Below, piece by piece: positions 45,511 through 54,320 of a DNA stretch of 64,000 bases (position 1 is its first letter; each line of letters opens with the position of its first letter). The translations under genes and the position numbers were made by a program. Source of the stretch: an uncultured Alphaproteobacteria bacterium (lineage in GTDB: Bacteria > Pseudomonadota > Alphaproteobacteria > CAAHEQ01 > UBA3637); NCBI GenBank assembly GCA_944392555.1, contig CALXWZ010000005.1, positions 1 to 64,000 of the forward strand. The letters run 5' to 3'. The notes under the pieces were generated by a model. That model searched no databases. It saw only the letters and a program-made list of their open reading frames with translations, and had not been told where the DNA came from.

Positions 45511-45909
45511 TTATTTTTGAGCAAAGAATTTTTGAATGCCCTCAATGAACGGTATATCCGCCGGGCAGAAAGTATAATTCTTCAATTCGTCGGGTAAGAC
45601 CCATTTTGCATCTTCATGTTCATAAAGGTGCGGAATGGTTTCGTCAGCGCAAGTTGCCCAGAATGCATTTAAGTGAAAATCGCCTTTATCGGCATAGGTA
45701 TATGTTTTATCCATAAAAAACTCGCCGACGGTGATTTTTTTGCCGAATTCTTCATTAAACTCGCGCGCAACACATTCTTGAAGCGTTTCTCCTTTTTCCA
45801 ATTTCCCGCCGGGGAACTCCCACATAAACTCTTGATGTTTTCCTTTTTTGCGTTGTGCAATTAAAATTTTATTCTGATAAGTTACAATGGCCATTGAAAT
45901 TTCTATCAT
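45511..45909 (-). CDS. MutT-like Nudix hydrolase
   Basis: 132 aa from the ATG at 45909 (MIEISMAIV), with GGAGGAAAAAATC ahead; a longer frame upstream is not supported by a ribosome site. The Nudix box is complete in GGKLEKGETLQECVAREFNE followed by EFG. The sequence around it (AQRKKGKHQEFMWEFPGGK) is typical of MutT-type 8-oxo-dGTP diphosphatases that clean the nucleotide pool. It is monocistronic and divergent from the HAD gene at 46127. Confidence 0.9.
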   Translation of the reverse strand: MIEISMAIVTYQNKILIAQRKKGKHQEFMWEFPGGKLEKGETLQECVAREFNEEFGKKITVGEFFMDKTYTYADKGDFHLNAFWATCADETIPHLYEHEDAKWVLPDELKNYTFCPADIPFIEGIQKFFAQK

Positions 45910-46126
45910 GATTTTTTCCTCCGTTAGACGTGCGCAAGTATACACCTTTTTTACCCAAAAGTCAAAAAAAAAGATTTTCTTGTCAATTACCCCAAAAAAG
46001 AAAACCATTTTTGAAAAATTGCTGTAAAGAAAATTTTTTTACATTATTTTGTAAAAAAAACTTTGCTTTTTGTTTCCGGTTTAAATAACATAACATTCGT
46101 AAAAGGTAAACAGAAAAGGGCAAAAT

Positions 46127-46588
46127 ATGATATATTGTGATTTGGATGGCGTATTAGCGGATTTTGACCAAGCGTTTAAAAGGGAAACGGGAAAGTTCCC
46201 GCTGGAAGTTTCTCGCACAGAATTATGGGAAACTATCGGGCAGATTCCGAATTACTGGCTATCTATCAGAAAAACATCGGATGCCGATATGTTATTGAAT
46301 TGGCTTTCCGCACATTCCTATCAGATATTAACGGGATTGCCCGTAACGGGATATGAAACGGCGGAAGAACAAAAACGTGAATGGGTTAAAAAGCATATCG
46401 GGAACGAAGTGTTTGTGAATTGTTGTCTCAGCAAAGATAAGCCACGCTATTGTGCTAAGGGCGATATTTTGATTGATGATTTTGAACCCAATATCCGTGA
46501 ATGGGAAAAGGCTGGCGGAATCGGAATTTTGCATAAAAATGCAACCGATACGATTGAAAAACTGACCACAATAGCCGCGTCGGATTAA
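46127..46588 (+). CDS. 5'(3')-deoxyribonucleotidase-like HAD protein
   Basis: 153 aa. HAD motif I is IYCDLDGVLADFDQAF at the very N-terminus, motif II is ILTGLPVTG, and motifs III/IV are LSKDKPRYC and ILIDDFEPNIREWEKAGG. This set matches the NT5C/YorS-type group that dephosphorylates deoxynucleotides. ATG 46127 has AAAGGGCAAAAT ahead. With ThyX and the Nudix enzyme nearby, nucleotide metabolism is a theme of this stretch. Confidence 0.85.
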   Translation: MIYCDLDGVLADFDQAFKRETGKFPLEVSRTELWETIGQIPNYWLSIRKTSDADMLLNWLSAHSYQILTGLPVTGYETAEEQKREWVKKHIGNEVFVNCCLSKDKPRYCAKGDILIDDFEPNIREWEKAGGIGILHKNATDTIEKLTTIAASD

Positions 46589-46813
46589 CAATTATATTCT
46601 TGGTTTTGACCGATTCACATCGGCTTGATTGATAAAATGATTTTGGACTGATCTTTGCAAAAATACAGTCTGTTTAAAAATAACATTTCTTTACTTGTGA
46701 TAAGCAGATTTTTAATGCTCTTTGAGATGCTTTTAAGTTTAGAAAAGTAATATTTAAAAAATTTGGCAAAACTTCATTTCGTTAAAAAATATGTATTTTA
46801 TCAAAGAAATTGC
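46589..46813. other. Intergenic spacer
   Basis: AT-rich; nothing recognised beyond the promoter that follows. Confidence 0.4.
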
Positions 46814-46842
46814 TTGCAAGAAACGGAGAAATGTGATATGAT
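46814..46842 (+). promoter_or_regulatory. Promoter for the ankyrin-like gene at 46887
   Basis: TTGCAA, 17 bp, TATGAT. Confidence 0.65.
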
Positions 46843-46886
46843 AAAAATGCAAGACGACATTTTTATTGACAAAAAGAGAGGGTATA

Positions 46887-47465
46887 ATGAACGAAGAAGC
46901 ACAAAGCCGTTTGATGGTAGCATGTAAACTGGGAAAACTCAAAGATGCTCAAAAAGCAATAACAGATGGGGCTGATTTAAAAATTCAAGGATTGGTAGAT
47001 AAGCAGGAAGTTACACTGAACGGGGCAAAAACGATTGCTCGGGTATATGCCGTTCCCGCATTAGTTGCCTTACAGGCATATCGTCGGTTTAAAACGGATG
47101 AAACCAAAGCCTTATTCCAAGAACTGATGCAAAAAGAAAATTTCTTGGCCGGTGACGTGATTGGTGTGAATATCAACGAGATGAAAATAAATGCAAAAGG
47201 GGCTGAATATTGTAGTGCGAAAAATAATTATCAGTATACAATGGAAGATTATATTGATATTTGCCGCGGAAGATTAGAAGGAAAACCGGGTGCAATGTTT
47301 TTAAATAAAATGATCACGCAAGATAGATCGATTCTTGTGTCGCTTCTCAGACGTGAAACAGTGTTTGCGAACGGCACCACCCAAGAAAAACCGCGGGAAA
47401 ATGTATCTTCACGGTTTACGTTTGAAACGATGGTGCAAGCCAAACAAAATGTCGGCAAAGAATGA
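46887..47465 (+). CDS. Small ankyrin-like protein
   Basis: 192 aa from the ATG at 46887 (MNEEAQSRLM), with AGAGAGGGTATA ahead. The start (QSRLMVACKLGKLKDAQKAI, then TDGADLKIQG) looks like one ankyrin repeat; the rest is mainly helical and unassigned. There is no signal peptide. It stands alone with its own promoter. Function unknown. Confidence 0.55.
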   Translation: MNEEAQSRLMVACKLGKLKDAQKAITDGADLKIQGLVDKQEVTLNGAKTIARVYAVPALVALQAYRRFKTDETKALFQELMQKENFLAGDVIGVNINEMKINAKGAEYCSAKNNYQYTMEDYIDICRGRLEGKPGAMFLNKMITQDRSILVSLLRRETVFANGTTQEKPRENVSSRFTFETMVQAKQNVGKE

Positions 47466-47580
47466 TTTTCCTAAAAAAATAATCTATAAAAGACAGAATT
47501 GCCCAACCGTAATTGTGAGAAAATAGAAAAGAGAAACTTACCGATGTCAGCCATAACCGAGAAAATCGGATTTTATGGTC

Positions 47581-47609
47581 TTGACGTCGGCAAGAAAACA
47601 ATGTAAAGA
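47581..47609 (+). promoter_or_regulatory. Promoter for thyX
   Basis: TTGACG, 17 bp, TAAAGA, about 40 bp before thyX. Confidence 0.5.
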
Positions 47610-47650
47610 TAAAACGGTAATCAATCGTGAGATAATCCGGAGGTTGGACA

Positions 47651-48625
47651 ATGGTGAAGTGTGAAAAAGCAAGCGCGGATATTTATGCGTTGAGCCGTGC
47701 GTCGGATATTACGCGTCATGTTGAGAAATGCGGACGCACTTGTTATAAATCAGAAGCAAACATAACACCCGAATCGGCCGATAAATTTATTACGGGAATT
47801 TTGAAATCCGGCCACGAGTCGGTGATTGAGCATGCCAACCTTATTTTTACTTGCCCGCAGTCAATAAGGAATGAAAAAGCATTGTTTGATTGCTTGCGTC
47901 TTGTGCGGGGATTATCTGTTTCCGATGACACACTGGCCGATAAGCCGGTATTTGTTGTATCCGGCAATATGCGCACTTTCCGCGATATTTATAAGCAAGC
48001 AAGAATCAATGATTTTGATGGATTCTTTCGCAAAACGACAGAATTAAAAATTTTTGCACAAGATTTAACGAACGGGCATATTGGATTTGAGGACTTGCAA
48101 TTTGTTGGCGTGCAAAATAGCGCCTATGGTGATTTACATAATTACGCCACGGTTCACTTGGTATGCGATATTGGATTTTATAAAGATGTGACGCGCCATC
48201 GGCCTTGTTCATTTTCGATTGAATCAACAAGATATTGCAATTATTCCAAAGATAAATTCGGCAACGAACTCGTCATGCTAAAACCGATTAACTTAAAAGA
48301 GGGAACTCCCGAATATGCTATTTGGCTGGATTGTATGAATCAAATTGAGCAACACTATATGTCAATGGCATCTCTGCCCGATATCAAAGCTGATCAGTTG
48401 CGAATGATGTTACCACATTCTACGAAAGCAGATGTGGTTATGACATGCAATTTTGCCGAGTGGAAACACATTTTTTCTTTGCGTTGCGCAAAGCAGGCGC
48501 ATCCCTCCGTTCGTCAGGGTATGTTAAATGTTTTGAGCTTATTGCACACCGCATATCCGCAAGCGTTTGCAGATATATATAAGCAATATGAATCGGATAT
48601 TTTATTGTTTCGCAACAATGCCTAA
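47651..48625 (+). CDS. thyX: Flavin-dependent thymidylate synthase ThyX
   Basis: 324 aa. It makes dTMP from dUMP with FAD and methylene-THF. The ThyX motif RHRx7S is present as RHRPCSFSIES, starting at residue 182, followed by TRYCNYS. ESVIEHANLIFTC earlier corresponds to the conserved SVxEH region, and RMMLPHSTKADVVMTCNFAE with LRCAKQAHPSVR closes the active site. It is longer than many ThyX proteins (~220-300 aa). ATG 47651 has CCGGAGGTTGGACA ahead. No thyA is visible in the window. Confidence 0.93.
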   Translation: MVKCEKASADIYALSRASDITRHVEKCGRTCYKSEANITPESADKFITGILKSGHESVIEHANLIFTCPQSIRNEKALFDCLRLVRGLSVSDDTLADKPVFVVSGNMRTFRDIYKQARINDFDGFFRKTTELKIFAQDLTNGHIGFEDLQFVGVQNSAYGDLHNYATVHLVCDIGFYKDVTRHRPCSFSIESTRYCNYSKDKFGNELVMLKPINLKEGTPEYAIWLDCMNQIEQHYMSMASLPDIKADQLRMMLPHSTKADVVMTCNFAEWKHIFSLRCAKQAHPSVRQGMLNVLSLLHTAYPQAFADIYKQYESDILLFRNNA

Positions 48626-48735
48626 ATCACGGTATAATTGCCAGCGTCGCTATCACTGAAAGTAATACTCGCTCAATGCCTGTTTAATGAATTGATTGCA
48701 GTCGGTGTTTTGTTTTGTGGTTTGCACCATGCTGT

Positions 48736-49455
48736 TCAATAATGGATTGTGAGTGTTCCTTTTTGGGTTGGTAACGTTATTTTCTTTTGGGTTGCTAAGG
48801 ATTTGTTTTTCTCAATTTGCTTTTTTAATTTTGATGCTTCCGAAAATACATTGCGCGGTTTATCGGTAAACGAAATAAAATCCGTATCCTCGTCGCCCAG
48901 TTCATTTTGACGTTTCATTTCATCCAGTTGATACCGCAAATTATCCCAATAATGATTGATGTTTAAAAACACAACCGGTTTTTTTTCTTGTTCACCGTTG
49001 CCAACGGCAATAATATATCCCGTAAACGCGTCCAATGTTTCCACCCCGCCCGGTAAAACAACAATCATATCGGCATTTTCATACAGTTGACTTTGGCATT
49101 CTTGAACCGTATCCACCAACAAAGCATTATTTTCCCTGCATGGATGATTTTCAGGACATTGCTCGTTATATATATCGGGCATTGAGATATTGATAATCTC
49201 TGTCTTCCCATCAGTTGCCCCTTTATAAACATCGCCCAACAATCCATAAATGCTACCGTTGTAAATTAATGTTTTTTTCTGTTGTCCGAGAATTTTTCCA
49301 AACTGATATGCGGGGGAATGGTAATTCTTGGAAAAATGCGGGGAGATTGAGCCGAAAACGGTAATATTTGCTATTTCTGCGTGCACACTTGCTGATAGCA
49401 AGAGTGTAGAACAAGCAAGAGTGAACAGGCTGTTTCGTAAAATTGTTTTCTTCAT
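48736..49455 (-). CDS. Exported LOG-like (lysine decarboxylase-fold) protein
   Basis: 239 aa from the ATG at 49455, with GGGGAGGGAAT ahead. It has a clear signal peptide (MKKTILRNSLFTLACSTLLL then SASVHA). The mature part follows the LOG fold: ITVFGSISP, YQFGKILGQQKKTLIYNGS, GLLGDVYKGA, and IVVLPGGVETLDAFTGYI. Ordinary LOG enzymes are cytosolic nucleotide phosphoribohydrolases with a PGGxGTxxE motif; here it reads PGGVETLDA, so the second Gly-equivalent is Glu and the catalytic Glu is Ala. It is therefore both exported and altered at the active site. It is just downstream of trpS (23 bp between the genes). Confidence 0.7.
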   Translation of the reverse strand: MKKTILRNSLFTLACSTLLLSASVHAEIANITVFGSISPHFSKNYHSPAYQFGKILGQQKKTLIYNGSIYGLLGDVYKGATDGKTEIINISMPDIYNEQCPENHPCRENNALLVDTVQECQSQLYENADMIVVLPGGVETLDAFTGYIIAVGNGEQEKKPVVFLNINHYWDNLRYQLDEMKRQNELGDEDTDFISFTDKPRNVFSEASKLKKQIEKNKSLATQKKITLPTQKGTLTIHY

Positions 49456-49478
49456 ATTCCCTCCCCGCATGATTTGGC

Positions 49479-50498
49479 TTATTTACGATAAAAGACGGCG
49501 TCTTTCACCCGTTCCAAAACGGGTCGTGCAATTTGACGTGCTTTTTGGGCGCCGTTTTGCAACATATCTTCTACTTCACTAAAATGTTCCATATAGTAAA
49601 AGTATTTTTCGCGTTTTTCCGAAACTTCATCTAAAATGGCTTGCAACAGCATTTTTTTGATTGTGCCATAGCCCATACCGCCTTTTTCAAGTCCCTCCTT
49701 AATTTCCGAAACAACCGATTCGGGCGCAATACCGCGCGCAATGTGGTAAAGCAAAATATCATCCGGATTCTTTTTATCGTTAATATCTTGGCAATCCGTT
49801 TTAATGCTCATAACGGTCTTTTTAATTTCACTATCCGAACCGAACAAAGGAATAACATTGTGATAACTCTTGCTCATTTTCTGCCCGTCAATACCCGGCA
49901 AAACTTGTGCCGATTCCGTCAGATAAGAAGCCGGAATTTTAAGCACTCCTTTTTCATAGTGTGCATTGATAGCACCTGCAATATCTGCCGCAATTTCAAC
50001 GTGTTGAACTTGATCCTTGCCGACAGGAACAATATCGGTATCATACGATAAAATATCCGAAGCCATTAGAACGGGATACGTATATAATCCCATATTGATT
50101 CCGGCATCATTCGGTTCGCCCCGCGCGATGTTTTTATCTACCGCAGCCTTATAAGCATGCGCTTTATTCATAAAGCCTTTGGGGGTGTATGCCATTAAAA
50201 TAGTTGTCATTTCAAATAATTCGGGCACATCGGATTGTTTGTAAAACAAAGATTTTTCGGGATTTAATCCGCAGGCTAAATAGGCGCAAGCAATTTCTTT
50301 TGTCAGTTGACGAAGCAACGGTGCGTCTTTAATAGCGTTAATGGCATGATAATCGGCAACAAACATGATATGTTTGCCGTTTTGATTGACTTGATGCCCA
50401 AATTCAATGGCCGGCTTAATTGCACCGACATAGTTTCCGATATGTAATGTTCCCGTGGGTTTAACGCCCGTTAAAATTGTTTTGTTTTCGTAGTTCAT
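49479..50498 (-). CDS. trpS: Tryptophanyl-tRNA synthetase
   Basis: 339 aa class I synthetase. The HIGH motif appears as GTLHIGNYVGAIK near residue 20, and KMSKS as DGQKMSKSYHNVIPL near residue 208. SDILSYDTDIVPVGKDQVQH contains the tryptophan-site region. Full length for bacterial TrpRS. ATG 50498 has AAGGAGCAATCATA ahead. Confidence 0.97.
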   Translation of the reverse strand: MNYENKTILTGVKPTGTLHIGNYVGAIKPAIEFGHQVNQNGKHIMFVADYHAINAIKDAPLLRQLTKEIACAYLACGLNPEKSLFYKQSDVPELFEMTTILMAYTPKGFMNKAHAYKAAVDKNIARGEPNDAGINMGLYTYPVLMASDILSYDTDIVPVGKDQVQHVEIAADIAGAINAHYEKGVLKIPASYLTESAQVLPGIDGQKMSKSYHNVIPLFGSDSEIKKTVMSIKTDCQDINDKKNPDDILLYHIARGIAPESVVSEIKEGLEKGGMGYGTIKKMLLQAILDEVSEKREKYFYYMEHFSEVEDMLQNGAQKARQIARPVLERVKDAVFYRK

Positions 50499-50585
50499 TA
50501 TGATTGCTCCTTAAAAATATATAAAAGAATAAATGGTGTTAAAATGCTGTTATGACCCGATAATCGGGAAGGTTAAAACCTTGCA

Positions 50586-51968
50586 TCACCATCGTTCTTT
50601 CGGGGAGACAATCATTAAATCATCTACAACTAACGTATGTTCCGTATTGTTCTTTTTATTATATGCCGTTAAACGATCAACAGCCTCATCGGCGAGAGAA
50701 TCTTTTAAAATTGTATTTAAAGATTTTTCATCCGTTGGTTTTGTCTTTAAATTTTGAACGGCTGATACCATTGTAATCGGGCGAATTTGATTCGGTAATT
50801 GAAGAACAACATCCGATCTGAAAAGGTGCGTATAAACCAATCGATGCGCTACTTGTTCGGCTTCTTTGATTTCATCGAGTGTTAATTCCGAACCTTTGAT
50901 GTTTTGATAGCATTGCATGGCTGTCAACGTCATAAATTGCTCCATTAACACGGTAGCTTGGGCTTCTCTTCTCATGATGTTATCTTTAAATTCTGCCGTA
51001 AAATCTTTCAATGCGTCCATAAAAAAGATTGATTGAGATTCCGGTGTAGCCGGTTTGCCCTTACGGGCTTGCTTTTCCTTCTCTGTTCGGTAAGCCATTT
51101 TGCAGAGCAACTGACGAATTTTGCAACGCGTTGGTTCATTTTTTTGCCAACTGTCCGAAAATTTAAGAGATGAACTTATGTTGCCATCTTTTGCATTTTT
51201 ATAAAACCCGAATTGCTTGACGCCCGTATCGCCGAATTGGTATGCAAAATCGGTTGCTAATGCTTCGGAAAAAAGAGAACTTCCCAAAACCGGATTTTCT
51301 TTTAGAATCTTATTGAGCTTCTTTTCATATTCCTTGCCGGCAACAAAAAGCGCATTTTCGCGACTGATACGAGGCACATCCGTTCCGCCGAACAGGACTG
51401 TTTCTTGAGAAAGAGGGCGCAAATTGCGTGTGGGCGTGTTTCCCTTTATTTCATCTCCGTTGGCATTTGTGAGTGTTTTGAGTTTCTTTCCGTTCTTAAT
51501 AGCATTATCGCGCGCAGCTCGTTTTGCAAAACATTCTTTAACCAATGCTTCTTTTTCGTCCATTGAAAGTGATTTGCCGTTGCGGTGAATATCCAAATCC
51601 GCTAAAACCTCTAATCCCTCCTTACATAATTCGCCGTCTTTGTATTCTATCTTAACGCCGTATCCGATTGTTAAGGCATTTCCGGAACAAAAGTAAAAAG
51701 AGGTAAACGGTTCGGATGAAAATGTTTTATCCTCATTTTCGCTGACAACATCGCTTTCCATAGACCCGGTGAGAGCAAATTTATTCATTAATATTTTTTG
51801 ACGCCGTTGTGCTTCCGACTCTTGCGTTTTGCCCATTGAATCTTGGAAATACATATACTCTGATACCAAACTTTGTGTTAATTGGTCAGCAGGATTAACG
51901 GTTACAGTCGGTTCTGCCGGCTCAGGTTTAGCATTACTTGTATTTGATAATGTATCGGATAAGCTCAT
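50586..51968 (-). CDS. Lysozyme-like (GH24-type) domain protein
   Basis: 460 aa, no signal peptide, with a low-complexity N-terminus (Ser/Thr/Pro-rich, ~30 residues). A region near residues 85-110 reads SSEPFTSFYFCSGNALTIGY then GV, like the catalytic loop of phage-type lysozymes (E...Y-x-C-x-G-x-x-TIGYG). Later, ALATDFAYQFGDTGVKQFGF with YKNAKDGN resembles the second conserved GH24 segment (ALxSFxYNxG...). Long helical stretches are inserted between and after. The match is by pattern only. Substrate could be peptidoglycan if the protein is exported by another route. ATG 51968 follows ATGGAGCAAAAAAA. Confidence 0.55.
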   Translation of the reverse strand: MSLSDTLSNTSNAKPEPAEPTVTVNPADQLTQSLVSEYMYFQDSMGKTQESEAQRRQKILMNKFALTGSMESDVVSENEDKTFSSEPFTSFYFCSGNALTIGYGVKIEYKDGELCKEGLEVLADLDIHRNGKSLSMDEKEALVKECFAKRAARDNAIKNGKKLKTLTNANGDEIKGNTPTRNLRPLSQETVLFGGTDVPRISRENALFVAGKEYEKKLNKILKENPVLGSSLFSEALATDFAYQFGDTGVKQFGFYKNAKDGNISSSLKFSDSWQKNEPTRCKIRQLLCKMAYRTEKEKQARKGKPATPESQSIFFMDALKDFTAEFKDNIMRREAQATVLMEQFMTLTAMQCYQNIKGSELTLDEIKEAEQVAHRLVYTHLFRSDVVLQLPNQIRPITMVSAVQNLKTKPTDEKSLNTILKDSLADEAVDRLTAYNKKNNTEHTLVVDDLMIVSPKERW

Positions 51969-52095
51969 TTTTTTTGCTCCATATAGTTTGATATTTTTTA
52001 CCTGTAAAACTCAATTTCTCACATTATATAAAATTTCTTTCCCTTTTTCAACCGCTTTATTTTCTGCTTTGAGATTTTTTTCGCAAGAAAAGCAC

Positions 52096-52124
52096 TTGCA
52101 AAACATTTAAAATGACTTTAAGAT
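52096..52124 (+). promoter_or_regulatory. Promoter for oadGAB
   Basis: TTGCAA, 17 bp, TAAGAT, 21 bp before oadG. Confidence 0.65.
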
Positions 52125-52145
52125 AACCTTTCAAGGGGGTCAAAT

Positions 52146-52325
52146 ATGATTACACAAAGTTTATTGATTACCGTGCTCGGAATGGGCGGTGTATTTTTTT
52201 TCTTGTTTTTACTGGTATGTTGTATGCATTTGCTGGAAGGATTGATTCCGATGCCCAAAAACAAGAAGTTAGAGAAAATTGCGTTGGCGATTGCTGTTGC
52301 CAAACGTGGTAAAATATCAAAGTAA
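52146..52325 (+). CDS. oadG: Oxaloacetate decarboxylase gamma subunit
   Basis: 59 aa, too short to stand out but clear in context. One hydrophobic helix (LLITVLGMGGVFFFLFLLVC) contains the LGMGxVFxFL pattern of OadG, followed by a short basic cytoplasmic tail (PMPKNKKLEKIALAIAVAKR). OadG anchors the alpha subunit to the beta subunit and helps assemble the pump. ATG 52146 has CAAGGGGGTCAAAT ahead. oadA follows after 115 bp, in the usual G-A-B order. Confidence 0.88.
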   Translation: MITQSLLITVLGMGGVFFFLFLLVCCMHLLEGLIPMPKNKKLEKIALAIAVAKRGKISK

Positions 52326-52440
52326 GATGAAATGCTGTTGCCGAAAAACGTGATATAATATGAACATAACGTTGAATATGGCAAAAAGCTAAACAGCAAA
52401 TTATATGAAATAGAAAATGATGTGAGGGGGAAAAGTTAAC

Positions 52441-54300
52441 ATGGTTGCTAAAAAGAAGAAAATTTCGTTTATGTGTACGGCGTTTCGGGATGGGTTTCAA
52501 TCCGTTTTCGGCGCACGTGTGTTGTCAAAGGATTATTTGCCGGTGGTAAAAGATGCCGTAGAAGCGGGCATTACCAATATTGAGGCCGGCGGTGGCGCTT
52601 CGTTTCAAGCGGCGTTTTTCTATAATAATGAAAATGCGTTTGATGTGATGGATGAATTTCGCAGAATTTGCGGGGAGGGTGTTAATTTACAAACATTGGC
52701 TCGTGGCGTGAACGTTGTTGCGCTTGATTCGCAAAGTTCCGAAATGATTAAATTACACGCTGAATTATTCAAAAAACACGGCATGAGCACAATTCGGAAT
52801 TTTGACGCATTAAATGACCCCGAAAATTTACTTTACAGCGCACAATGTATTGTAAACGCCGGATTAAAACACCAACTTTGTGTGGCGATGATGTCTTTAC
52901 CGCCGGAATGCAAAGGGGCTCATACGCCTGATTTTTATGAAGAGAGATTAAAGAAGTTTATTAAGGCGGATATTCCGTTTGATTCGCTTTGTTTTAAAGA
53001 CGCGTCTGGCACAAGCACGCCGGCAGTTGTTCGCGAAACGATTGCGCGGGCGCGGAAAATCGTCGGGAAGAAAATGCCGATAGAGTTCCACTCGCACGAA
53101 ACGGCGGGGACAGGGTTGGCGTGTTATCTGGCAGCCATTGAGGGCGGTGCCGATATTGTGGACTTATCCATGGCTCCCGTATCGGGCGGTACATGTCAGC
53201 CGGATATTGCAACGCTGTGGCATGCGTTAAGAGGAACGGAGTATCAACTGGATTGCGATATTGATGCCGTGATGAAAGTGGAAAGTCGGTTGAAAGAAGC
53301 GCTGGACGATTATTTCATTCCGCCGGAAGCCTTGCATGTGGAGCCTCAAATCCCGTGGTCGCCGATGCCTGGCGGTGCGTTAACGGCCAATACGCAAATG
53401 TTGCGTGATAACGGTTTGATGGATAAATATGCCGAGATTATTAAGGCAATGGAAGAGGTTGTGTTAAAAGGCGGATTCGGCACATCGGTTACGCCCGTTT
53501 CGCAATTTTATTTCCAACAAGCATTCAATAACGTAATGCAAGGGCCGTGGAAGAAAATTGCGGAGGGGTATGGTAAAATGGTGTTGGGCTATTTCGGAAA
53601 GACGCCCGTTAAGCCCGATGCGGAAGTTGTGAAAATCGCCTCTGAACAGTTGGGATTACCGCCCACGAAAGAAGCCGTTTTATCTATCAATGATAAAAAC
53701 CCGAAAAAATCGCGCGCCTTTTATGAGGGCAAACTGAAAGAGGCGGGCTTACCGCTCACGGATGAAAATGTATTCATTTGCGCTTCATGCGGTGATAAAG
53801 GAATTGCTTTCTTGCAAGGGAAAGGCAAAATCGGCGTGCGGTATAAAGAAAAGGCTGTGCCGTGCCAACCGACGAATGCGCCTGTTTCAAACGAATGTGA
53901 TGTATCGGTTGATGGCGAATCGTTCCATATCGTCTTTGATGGAAACAAAGCAACCGTAAACGGCACAATGTATCAATTTTCGCAAGACGGAACGGGGCAA
54001 TCGGGAGGCAATAATGCTATGGATACATCTACGCCGAGCGCGCCGACAAATGCCTCCGACACTGATAAAGGCACTGCCGGTATGCCGACGGCCATTAAAG
54101 CCGGCACGCCGGGAACCGTAACGAAAATTCTCGTGCAATCAGGGCAGGCGGTTGCTCCCGAAACAGATGTGTGCGTGATTGAAGTGATGAAAATGGAAAC
54201 ATTTGTCAAGGCAGGCAAAGCGGGTAAAGTCGGCACGATTTATGTGTCAACGGGTGCAACGGTTGTTGCGGGGCAAACCTTAATGGACATTGTTGCTTAA
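52441..54300 (+). CDS. oadA: Oxaloacetate decarboxylase alpha subunit (biotin carboxyltransferase)
   Basis: 619 aa. The N-terminal HMGL-like barrel starts [17 protein letters not shown] and includes the metal-binding lysine in [12 protein letters not shown] and His-x-His in [19 protein letters not shown]. The PYC_OADA domain follows with [20 protein letters not shown]. After a Ser/Thr/Ala linker comes a biotinyl domain with biotin-accepting Lys in [14 protein letters not shown] (about residue 584). It transfers the carboxyl from oxaloacetate to biotin; OadB then releases CO2 and pumps Na+. The FRDGFQS start differs from the common RDAHQS, so a related acceptor cannot be excluded. ATG 52441 has GAGGGGGAAAAGTTAAC ahead. 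Confidence 0.93.
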   Translation: MVAKKKKISFMCTAFRDGFQSVFGARVLSKDYLPVVKDAVEAGITNIEAGGGASFQAAFFYNNENAFDVMDEFRRICGEGVNLQTLARGVNVVALDSQSSEMIKLHAELFKKHGMSTIRNFDALNDPENLLYSAQCIVNAGLKHQLCVAMMSLPPECKGAHTPDFYEERLKKFIKADIPFDSLCFKDASGTSTPAVVRETIARARKIVGKKMPIEFHSHETAGTGLACYLAAIEGGADIVDLSMAPVSGGTCQPDIATLWHALRGTEYQLDCDIDAVMKVESRLKEALDDYFIPPEALHVEPQIPWSPMPGGALTANTQMLRDNGLMDKYAEIIKAMEEVVLKGGFGTSVTPVSQFYFQQAFNNVMQGPWKKIAEGYGKMVLGYFGKTPVKPDAEVVKIASEQLGLPPTKEAVLSINDKNPKKSRAFYEGKLKEAGLPLTDENVFICASCGDKGIAFLQGKGKIGVRYKEKAVPCQPTNAPVSNECDVSVDGESFHIVFDGNKATVNGTMYQFSQDGTGQSGGNNAMDTSTPSAPTNASDTDKGTAGMPTAIKAGTPGTVTKILVQSGQAVAPETDVCVIEVMKMETFVKAGKAGKVGTIYVSTGATVVAGQTLMDIVA

Positions 54301-54320
54301 AACAGGCGAAAGGGAAAACT

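Noticed and set aside
49456-49470. Earlier start of the LOG-like protein (MRGGNM...)
   Set aside because: The ribosome site GGGGAGGG lies within those codons, so the ATG at 49455 is the likely start.
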